DNA of 14,546 nt, taken from Methanobrevibacter sp. (GTDB taxonomy: Archaea; Methanobacteriota; Methanobacteria; Methanobacteriales; Methanobacteriaceae). Where the stretch lies: the NCBI GenBank assembly GCA_009776495.1, contig WRNS01000004.1, positions 1 through 14,546 of the forward strand, in the 5' to 3' direction. The notes beneath the pieces are model-generated. The model saw nothing but the letters and a program-made list of their open reading frames with translations. It was not told the origin of the DNA and ran no database searches. Numbering within the stretch: position 1 is the first letter of the stretch; every line of letters starts with the position of its first letter. The translations under genes and the position numbers were made by a program. Shown piece after piece: positions 1 to 5,948 of the stretch.

Positions 1-324
1 TATCAATTTTTTGATATATCAATTAAATAGGTATTTTTTTATATATAAAGTTTTCCTTAAAAATCATTATTTAATAAATTTTAAAATTTTTATCAATGAT
101 GAAATGTAAAAAATTTTCCTTAAAAAAAATAGATATTGAGACATATATTTCTTAATTATGATATATATTTCTTATAATATGATTTTTCAATAAACTCTTT
201 AAAAACAAAATTAAATATAAAAATTAAATTTTTTAAAAAAAAATCTAAAAAAATCTAAAATAAAATATAAGTAATTTATTAAAGTTAAATTGCTTGGATT
301 TAAAAAAAAATGAGAGCAAAGACA
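1..324. other. AT-rich intergenic region upstream of the sugar isomerase-like gene
   Basis: No gene is visible. The stretch is almost pure A+T and contains short direct repeats: TTTTCCTTAAAAA occurs near 51 and again near 113, and ATATATTTCTTA occurs near 142 and near 163. A possible TATA element sits near 261-270. I see no RNA gene or hairpin worth naming. Confidence 0.6.
259..271 (+). promoter_or_regulatory. Possible archaeal TATA box for the sugar isomerase-like gene
   Basis: The stretch AAAATATAAG is TATA-like. An archaeal start site about 25 bases downstream would fall near 292, leaving a short leader before the ATG at 310 or 325. In DNA this AT-rich such matches arise by chance, so this is position-based inference. 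Confidence 0.25.
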
Positions 325-1086
325 ATGAAAATCGGATTTTCAACATTATCCCTATTTATGAACCCATTAGAAAAAATGTTAGATATAGCTATTGATGATG
401 GGTTTGATCTAATGGAAATATTATGTGAAGGTCCATACTTACCAAGAAATCTTTTAAAAAAGGAAAATAAAAAATATCTTAAGATATTTGATTCTTATGA
501 TATTGAAATAATGCTCCACTGCCCTACAATTGATTTAAATCCTGGAAGTATGAATGAAGGGATAAGACAGGAAACTGAAAAACAAACAAAAGAAGCTCTT
601 GATTTAGCTAATCTTATTGGGGCAAAAGCAATTACCACCCATCCAGGAATAGTTCACAGAAAAGAAGAAAGAATAAGGAACTTAGCTATTGATTATGCTA
701 TTGAAACCTTAAAAGAATGTGAAAAATATGGTGAAGAAGTGGGAGTTGTACTTTCAATTGAAAATATGCCAAATAAATTCAATTTTTTAGCTAATTCCCC
801 TCAAGAACATACTAAAATTGTTGAAGCTGTTGGAACATCTGCAACCATTGATTGGGGTCATGCTAACACCTGTGAAAAAAGTGAAGACTTTTTAAAGTTA
901 TCAAATATTAGCTATTTTCACTTAAATGATAATGAGGGTAAAAGAGATCAACACCTTCCATTAGGAGAAGGAACAGTTAATTTTTCTAAAAAGTTTTTAA
1001 AAAAAGTTGATAAAGGGATTATTGAGCTGAATAGCTATGAAAATGTTTTAAAAAGTAAAGAATTTCTAATGAAGAAAATTTCTTGA
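325..1086 (+). CDS. Sugar phosphate isomerase/epimerase-like protein (xylose isomerase-like TIM barrel)
   Basis: A complete 253-residue single-domain protein of the AP endonuclease 2 / xylose isomerase-like TIM-barrel superfamily. These enzymes are usually cytoplasmic and metal dependent; the substrate cannot be told here. Visible landmarks are the start MKIGFSTLSLFM (strand 1), HCPTID near residue 65, TTHPG near 104, SIENMP (Glu146), TIDWGHAN (Asp176, His179), YFHLND (His199), a GEG loop near 214-216 and GIIEL (Glu234). These match the acidic and histidine metal ligands expected around the barrel mouth. An in-frame ATG lies 15 bases upstream at 310 without a clear ribosome site. I chose the ATG at 325 because the protein then begins on the first barrel strand and GAGAG lies 9 bases before it. 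The last third of the gene is duplicated as a decayed copy downstream (1342-1490). Confidence 0.88.
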   Translation: MKIGFSTLSLFMNPLEKMLDIAIDDGFDLMEILCEGPYLPRNLLKKENKKYLKIFDSYDIEIMLHCPTIDLNPGSMNEGIRQETEKQTKEALDLANLIGAKAITTHPGIVHRKEERIRNLAIDYAIETLKECEKYGEEVGVVLSIENMPNKFNFLANSPQEHTKIVEAVGTSATIDWGHANTCEKSEDFLKLSNISYFHLNDNEGKRDQHLPLGEGTVNFSKKFLKKVDKGIIELNSYENVLKSKEFLMKKIS

Positions 1087-1144
1087 ATTTAAAAGTATAT
1101 TACAAGGATAAAAAAATTAATAATTAAAAAATTTTGATAAAGAA

Positions 1145-1194
1145 GTTCTCAAAAAAAGAGAACCCCTATCAAAAACAGGAAGAAAAAATCTTCC
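1145..1194 (+). other. Two tandem short hairpins downstream of the isomerase-like gene
   Basis: Two perfect 6-bp inverted repeats lie close together: GTTCTC/GAGAAC with a 7-A loop (1145-1163) and GGAAGA/TCTTCC with a 5-A loop (1178-1194). They begin about 58 bases after the stop codon. They could form in the 3' end of the transcript, but no T-tract follows, so a terminator role is not supported. They may be a transcript-end stabiliser or chance. Confidence 0.3.
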
Positions 1195-1341
1195 AAGACC
1201 ATACATTTTAAGATGAGTTAACATCTAGATGAATTATTCTATTCTTATTAATATATAAATTTTCCCATGAGATTTTTAAAAGTCAATTGGAGGCTATTTT
1301 TCAATCAAAAATTGCTTCAATAAAGAAAAATTGCTTTGCTT

Positions 1342-1490
1342 GTCAAAAATTAGCTATTAACACTTGAATAATAATGAAGGTAAAAGATTAACACCTTCCA
1401 TTAGAGAAGGGAACAGCTAATTTTTCTAAAAAGTTTTTAAAAAAAGTTGATAAAGGAATTATTGAGTTAAATAGCTATAAAAATGTTAAA
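1342..1490 (+). pseudogene. Decayed partial duplicate of the sugar isomerase-like gene (3' part)
   Basis: The stretch repeats, with a handful of changes, the C-terminal part of the intact gene at about 897-1055. Conserved blocks include AACACCTTCCATTAG and the long run around 1428-1460, which matches the original almost base for base. In translation the shared part corresponds to HLPL, a glycine loop, and a string from NFSKKFLKK to GIIELNSY. The copy has lost the reading frame: small indels and a TAA follow the position equivalent to the first histidine, and no 5' part is present. It cannot encode an enzyme. It most likely arose by local segmental duplication, and the intact copy remains upstream in the same orientation. 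Confidence 0.85.
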
Positions 1491-1570
1491 AAAGAAAAAA
1501 TATCCACTGAATAATAGGATAAATAAAAAAATAAGGAGAATTTAAAAAAAATTCAATGGGGAAAATTTGA

Positions 1571-1582
1571 GAAAAAAGATTT
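1571..1582 (-). terminator. Possible T-rich archaeal terminator of the secreted protein gene
   Basis: On the minus strand a CTTTTTTCTC tract follows the stop codon of the small secreted protein gene by roughly 10-20 bases. Archaeal transcription commonly ends at such T tracts without a hairpin. In this AT-rich background the call is weak. Confidence 0.25.
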
Positions 1583-1590
1583 ACATTTTA

Positions 1591-1950
1591 TTAATAATTT
1601 TTAAGTAGTCTTATAACAACTTTATAATAACTCTTTAAACTCACTTTAGTCTTAGCTGATGCACTATTAATAGTTTTTCCTTTCTTATCCTTTACTGCTA
1701 CCTTTATCCCAGTTTTAGTTTTAGTAAAATAATATTTCATCAAGATCTTGCCTGAACTGCTCATATCCATTCTCATCTCTTTAGAACCTTTAATATATGT
1801 TTTATATTTAAGGGTCTTACCTTGTATCTTAACAGTTCCAGAATCATATTTTTTCCATTTTGCAGCTTCAACAGTATCAATGGAACTTATAGTTCCTACA
1901 GCAAAAACACTTATCAAAAAAATTACAATGAAAACATTTTTAAATTTCAT
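1591..1950 (-). CDS. Small secreted lysine-rich protein of unknown function
   Basis: A 119-residue protein with a clear export signal: MKFKN, then a hydrophobic stretch (residues 6-20), then VEAA around residues 27-30, a plausible signal peptidase I site. The mature part of about 90 residues is very basic (many KTK, KKGK and SAKTK motifs) and looks like repeated short beta strands. I do not recognise the family. It has no cysteines and no obvious anchor, so it is probably released or bound to the cell surface. The start is fixed by GAGG at 1960-1963, nine bases before the ATG. A TTG five codons upstream overlaps that ribosome site and is unlikely to be used. The gene stands alone, about 200 bases downstream of the radical SAM gene on the same strand. 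Confidence 0.75.
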   Translation of the reverse strand: MKFKNVFIVIFLISVFAVGTISSIDTVEAAKWKKYDSGTVKIQGKTLKYKTYIKGSKEMRMDMSSSGKILMKYYFTKTKTGIKVAVKDKKGKTINSASAKTKVSLKSYYKVVIRLLKNY

Positions 1951-1959
1951 GATTTTATT

Positions 1960-1963
1960 CCTC
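1960..1963 (-). promoter_or_regulatory. Ribosome binding site deciding the start of the secreted protein
   Basis: GAGG on the minus strand lies nine bases before the ATG at 1950. It overlaps the alternative TTG start at 1965, which argues for the ATG. Confidence 0.55.
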
Positions 1964-1999
1964 AATTTGTTTAATATTATAATTATTTACCATGCTATT

Positions 2000-2013
2000 A
2001 TTTATATTTTTTA
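2000..2013 (-). promoter_or_regulatory. Possible TATA box for the secreted protein gene
   Basis: The minus strand reads AAAAATATAAATAAT here. A start about 25 bases downstream would fall near 1981 and leave a leader of about 30 bases containing the GAGG ribosome site. This supports a promoter separate from the five-gene block upstream. Confidence 0.3.
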
Positions 2014-2149
2014 AATAGAATTTCTTAATTTCATGGTTTTTTTTAAAGATATTGGGATAATACCTTTTGAAGAAATGATCAAAAAGTTTCAATTATTTAA
2101 TCTGTGTTTTTAAAGGAAGAAATTCTTAATAATAATTTTTAATTTACTT

Positions 2150-3412
2150 TTAATTTGTTTTTAATTTTTCTATCAAACGAGTTTGAGGACTTTTATGAAT
2201 TTTTCCGGGATTCCAAGCATCTTTAATATATTTTTTAGCAGTTTTATAATCCGCCATCCTGTATTTTTTCGCTATACTAATAGGAACTCGTTTTCGCTCA
2301 GCAGAAGGAGAATAAAATTTTGCACCTAATCTTATACAAATATTATGTGATCTTATATTCCTTCTAAACAATCTAACTTCCTCATCATTCCATTCAGGAT
2401 GGATAAAGTAATCTTTGTTAGATTGCCCTATTCTTTTATGGGGAGAATAATTATCAAAAGTACTATCTAAAGGCCTAAAACGGCAATCAGAAATTTGAAC
2501 ACCCAACTTCCAAGCTTCAACCCTTTTTTCCTCCATCTCCTCATAAGGAATTTCATAATTGTATAAAACAAAAACTGAAATTTCACTTTTTTTGAATCCA
2601 CCTTCAATTAAAATATTTATTTGTTTTTTGATTTCATTTTTTTCATCAATTGATCCATCCCAAGCTATTTTTGGATTTTTAAAACCAGCTTCTTTAAGCA
2701 ATTTTCCTAAATATGGCTTTTTAATAAGGATTCTGCCATCAAACCCGGATTGGGATTCACAATAGCTAATTTTTCTTTCATTTTTTAGTTCAATTAATTC
2801 ATTCAAAACATCCACGATGTATTTATTCGCTAAAAGATTATTATCATAGAATATAATTTTCTTTTTGACAATTTCATTTTTAATGGTTTTTTTAGATGTA
2901 AATACTGGTTCAATTTCATAAACTCCACAAGCTGCACATCTGCGAATACACCCACGTGTAGTATGAATAATCTGATAATCAACATCGACTAAATCATAAT
3001 CAGGGGTAAACTTTTCTGCTTCATTAAAGACCCCAGTATGAACATGATCACAACGAGTGTATTTTTTACAATGTTCAGGCATTAAAGAAGCATAAATACC
3101 CCCAACAATTACTGGGACATTGAAATTCTTTTTGCACACTTCAACAGTTTCTTTTACATAGCTAGACCAATAAGTGAATAAAGAAGTTACGAATATGATA
3201 TTTGGTTTAAAATCAAAAGTTCCACTAATTAAATTCTCATCAAAGCGGATCAACTTCACTTTAATACCCTGAGATTTCAAATAAGAAGCTATTTTTAATA
3301 AACCAATAGGTAAAAAATCTTGATGATTTCTACTTTTGTTAGCTATAGGGAAATTAGGTTCTACAAGAAGAACATTTTTTGTGTTTTCAGGAAGTATGTT
3401 TTTAATAGACAT
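2150..3412 (-). CDS. Radical SAM protein with N-terminal B12-binding-like domain
   Basis: A 420-residue protein. Residues about 13-130 resemble the cobalamin-binding-like Rossmann domain that precedes many radical SAM enzymes (NVLLVEPNFP, then DFLPIGLLKIASYLKSQG, then PVIVGGIYASLMPEH). The classic DxHxxG cobalamin-ligand motif is not obvious, so B12 may not be bound. The radical SAM core follows with TTRGCIRRCAAC: Cys155, Cys159 and Cys162 form the CxxxCxxC site for a 4Fe-4S cluster that cleaves S-adenosylmethionine. Typical core strands follow (IIFYDNN near 186-192, IAWDGS near 249-254). Substrate and reaction are unknown. It is the last gene of the minus-strand block, 36 bases after the 132-residue gene, and no strong ribosome site precedes the ATG. 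It is therefore either translated by reinitiation or only loosely attached. Its link to the defence-like genes is inference from position. Confidence 0.9.
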   Translation of the reverse strand: MSIKNILPENTKNVLLVEPNFPIANKSRNHQDFLPIGLLKIASYLKSQGIKVKLIRFDENLISGTFDFKPNIIFVTSLFTYWSSYVKETVEVCKKNFNVPVIVGGIYASLMPEHCKKYTRCDHVHTGVFNEAEKFTPDYDLVDVDYQIIHTTRGCIRRCAACGVYEIEPVFTSKKTIKNEIVKKKIIFYDNNLLANKYIVDVLNELIELKNERKISYCESQSGFDGRILIKKPYLGKLLKEAGFKNPKIAWDGSIDEKNEIKKQINILIEGGFKKSEISVFVLYNYEIPYEEMEEKRVEAWKLGVQISDCRFRPLDSTFDNYSPHKRIGQSNKDYFIHPEWNDEEVRLFRRNIRSHNICIRLGAKFYSPSAERKRVPISIAKKYRMADYKTAKKYIKDAWNPGKIHKSPQTRLIEKLKTN

Positions 3413-3448
3413 ATTATTCAGAAACTTATTATTTTCTTGCCTATGAAT

Positions 3449-3847
3449 CTAGTCAATATTTAGAGAAGAAATATGTTGCTGAATTTTTTTTTCAAATTCT
3501 TTCATATGTTCCTCATAAGAACACTTTCTTTCTAAACGTTCAATTAATTTAATTCCTCCATTAGCATACTTTTGTGCTATTGAGAAGACTTCATCTAAAT
3601 CTGAAATAATATGTACATCTTCATTTTTAATAGCTAATGAGCGAAAAAGTGAAATTTCTAAAGGCTCTAAGTCTTTTATTAAAAATAACTCTTTCCTTTT
3701 TTTCAATTCAATAGAAGTATCCCCCATATAACCATACGCCATAGCAACTAAAAATTGTTCTTTTCTCTTTGACCCAACTATGTTTAAAATTTTAGAATTA
3801 TCATAAAATTTTAGAGTTTCTTCCTCAATGTATATTCGATCTGCCAT
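3449..3847 (-). CDS. Uncharacterised 132-residue protein in the DndE position of the operon
   Basis: I do not recognise the family with certainty. The protein is soluble and mixed charge, with no signal or membrane segment. A central part reads FLVAMAYGYMGD, then KRKELFLIKDL, then LFRSLAIK, and near the end YANGGIKLIERL, which looks like a compact helical DNA- or protein-binding domain. The only cysteine is in RKCSYEEH. It follows the DndD-like ATPase by 2 bases, so the two are almost certainly co-translated; in Dnd loci the gene after dndD is the small dndE. I cannot show homology to DndE and treat that as positional analogy. Start: GGTGTG at 3851-3856 sits five bases before the ATG at 3847. 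A GTG two codons upstream would overlap that ribosome site and the preceding stop codon. Confidence 0.82.
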   Translation of the reverse strand: MADRIYIEEETLKFYDNSKILNIVGSKRKEQFLVAMAYGYMGDTSIELKKRKELFLIKDLEPLEISLFRSLAIKNEDVHIISDLDEVFSIAQKYANGGIKLIERLERKCSYEEHMKEFEKKIQQHISSLNID

Positions 3848-3849
3848 TG

Positions 3850-5763
3850 TCACACCTTCTTAATTTCAGATTCCGTTTCATCAAGATTTATTCCTATAAT
3901 ACTTTTTTGAATTGTTTCATCAGCAAAAACTTCTTTAACATCATCAGAATATTCATCTGGAGTCAATATTAAAATAATTTGTTTATTATTAGATACTTTC
4001 AAAAAGATTTCTGAAAAATTTTCTCGATGTTTACCCGAAACTCTAGCTAATGGAGTATCAATTAAAAGTGGAGAATCAAAACCAGAAATTTTATGAATAC
4101 CTAATGTAAACGAAAGAACTAAAAGCTCTTTTTCAGCAGCACTAGCTGAATGAATTGCATTTTTCCCCGTTTTTTTATGAATTAGTTCTAATGAATAATC
4201 TTTATTAACGCTAATTTTAGAAAAAGTATGTTTTTTCCATGTTAAATTAAAAAAGTTTGTATTAGTATCCTTTTCCACCATTAGTCTGGTGTCCTCCATA
4301 ATTGACTTTTTTGTTTCAGATATAACATTTAATGCATCTGTACATAGATTTTTCTTGCGGTTGAAAATTTTAGTTTTTTTATTGCCTTCCATAGCTTTAT
4401 CTAATTCTTCTTTTTTATTTTTAATTTTCTTCATTAATGATTTAATAGCTCTTTTATTTTCACCAAAATCTTGGTTATCTTGTTCTAAAGAATCTTCTAA
4501 TTCTTTTCTTTCCTCATATTTTAATTTAATATTTTCATCATCATATTTTTTATACTTTTCTTCATTTTCAGCATATTCTTCATTAATTCTTTCTAAATCC
4601 ATTTTAAAATCTTTAAAATCTTTTTTAATATTGTTTTTTAGCATAATATAATTTTTGACATTATTTTGAAAAACTTTTAAGTCTGGTAACATTTCTCTTG
4701 TCAGAATTTTAGATTCCTCTGAAGAGATATTATATTCTTCTAATGACTTTTTTATGAATTCAACGGATTCATTATTAAGTTTTCTCCCGCATATTCTACA
4801 TAAATTCATTTTTAATGATTTTTCTAATTCTTTTTCATCAATAGGAGTAGGTAATTCATTATTTTTTATTTTTCTTTCTATATCTTTAATAATATCGTCG
4901 ATCAGTGAATATAAAAAAATTTGTGGAGCATTTTTAATTAGTAATTCATTTAGTTCCGTATTCTTTTTACTAATCATTTTTTCATATTTATCTTTACTGG
5001 TTTTAAGTGAATTTCTAGTAGATTCTAACATTTTAATGTTAGGAACTCCTCTTAAATCTTCATCTAATTTATTGATTCTTGTTTTAGCGATTTGTATTTG
5101 TCTTTCAAAATTTTCTTTCTCTTCATTTTTTTCTTCAAGATCTTTTTCTTTCTTCTCTAATTCTCTTTCAAGTTCTTCTATTTCAGTGCTGAACTTCGTC
5201 GCTGATGTATTATAATCTTTATATTTTGTTTTCAATCTATCTTCCATATCTTCTAGAAGATCAATGTGGGATAATATAAAAATTTCATGTTCAATATTTG
5301 AGGACTTAAAATAGTTATCTAATCGTTCCCCATCAAAAAAATAAAAATCACTTATTGGTCCAGGAACAAATTTAGTTACTTCCCACTCAGGATCACTTGC
5401 TCTTTCAGTTTGACCATCAGTCGTGACAAAAGTTTCTAAAATAGCATCCCCCCTTGAAGTTCCATTTTTAAAAATTTGAGTTCTTTTATATACTATTCTT
5501 GAATCATTTGTTTTAACATGTAATTCAACAACAACATCAGAATCAGAGCCTGCCGATGTGTTTAATCTAGGTAGTAAAACATCATTTGAATATGTTTGAG
5601 GTTCATCTCCATATAAACACCAAATAATTGCATTTAAAAGAGTAGTTTTCCCAACCCCATTATCTCCAATAAGAATATGGATATCATTTTCACTCTTTGG
5701 GAAGTTGACCTCAACATTTTTATATAGTCTAAAGTTTTCGATTTTGATTTTTTCTATTCGCAT
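3850..5763 (-). CDS. DndD-like SMC/RecF-type ATPase
   Basis: A complete 637-residue ABC-type ATPase of the RecF/SMC/DndD kind. Residues 1-60 hold the N-terminal ATPase half with Walker A GDNGVGKT (33-40). FYFFDGERL (141-149) is a motif typical of DndD proteins. Residues about 185-270 and 380-460 are highly charged coiled coil. Between them lies a single CxxC, CRIC at 322-325, which resembles a zinc hook at the coiled-coil apex. The C-terminal half carries a signature-like SASAAEKELLVLS (539-551) and the Walker B region PLLIDTPLARVSGKHR (565-580), in which DTPL replaces the usual DE, as in DndD. In Dnd systems DndD is an ATPase supporting phosphorothioate chemistry or recognition. Here no dndC or dndA is present. 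The ATG abuts the stop codon of the 55-residue gene, and GGTGAT, a full match to the 16S tail, overlaps that junction, which indicates tight translational coupling. Confidence 0.93.
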   Translation of the reverse strand: MRIEKIKIENFRLYKNVEVNFPKSENDIHILIGDNGVGKTTLLNAIIWCLYGDEPQTYSNDVLLPRLNTSAGSDSDVVVELHVKTNDSRIVYKRTQIFKNGTSRGDAILETFVTTDGQTERASDPEWEVTKFVPGPISDFYFFDGERLDNYFKSSNIEHEIFILSHIDLLEDMEDRLKTKYKDYNTSATKFSTEIEELERELEKKEKDLEEKNEEKENFERQIQIAKTRINKLDEDLRGVPNIKMLESTRNSLKTSKDKYEKMISKKNTELNELLIKNAPQIFLYSLIDDIIKDIERKIKNNELPTPIDEKELEKSLKMNLCRICGRKLNNESVEFIKKSLEEYNISSEESKILTREMLPDLKVFQNNVKNYIMLKNNIKKDFKDFKMDLERINEEYAENEEKYKKYDDENIKLKYEERKELEDSLEQDNQDFGENKRAIKSLMKKIKNKKEELDKAMEGNKKTKIFNRKKNLCTDALNVISETKKSIMEDTRLMVEKDTNTNFFNLTWKKHTFSKISVNKDYSLELIHKKTGKNAIHSASAAEKELLVLSFTLGIHKISGFDSPLLIDTPLARVSGKHRENFSEIFLKVSNNKQIILILTPDEYSDDVKEVFADETIQKSIIGINLDETESEIKKV

Positions 5764-5931
5764 TCAATCACCACTGTTCGAATATTTTTCAATCATTTTA
5801 TCGTAGTCTTTTTTATAATTATGCCGTGTCCCTTCTAATTCATAGGAAAATAATTCCTTTAAAAACTTGGCTAAGTTCTTGTCATCTTTACAGTTTTCTT
5901 CCAATTTTTTCTTTATATCCAAATCATCCAT
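5764..5931 (-). CDS. Small 55-residue protein between helicase and DndD-like ATPase
   Basis: A short gene easily missed. It reads from ATG at 5931 to TGA at 5764, immediately before the ATPase ATG. It begins MDDLDIKKKLEENC and contains FLKELFSYELEGTRHNYKK, then DKMIEKYSNSGD at the end. It is very charged, predicted mostly helical, with one cysteine and no membrane segment. Support for it being real: it fills exactly the gap between two operon genes, its start lies 17 bases after the helicase stop, and AAAGTGATAAAATGG at its start is identical to the 15 bases around the helicase start. Its stop and the next ATG are adjacent. I do not recognise the family; a small adaptor or regulator of the helicase or ATPase is the natural guess, but that is inference. 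Confidence 0.8.
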   Translation of the reverse strand: MDDLDIKKKLEENCKDDKNLAKFLKELFSYELEGTRHNYKKDYDKMIEKYSNSGD

Positions 5932-5934
5932 TTT

Positions 5935-5939
5935 ATCAC
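5935..5939 (-). promoter_or_regulatory. Ribosome binding site of the 55-residue gene
   Basis: GTGAT on the minus strand lies three bases before the ATG at 5931 and pairs with the AUCAC part of methanogen 16S rRNA. The same element in the same spacing starts the helicase gene. This is the main evidence that the short gene is translated. Confidence 0.6.
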
Positions 5940-5948
5940 TTTAATATA

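Noticed and set aside
4289..5215. Two long plus-strand reading frames (4289-4651 and 4754-5215)
   Set aside because: They are antisense to the coiled-coil coding part of the DndD-like gene; their serine/phenylalanine/leucine-rich text is the complement of Lys/Glu-rich codons.
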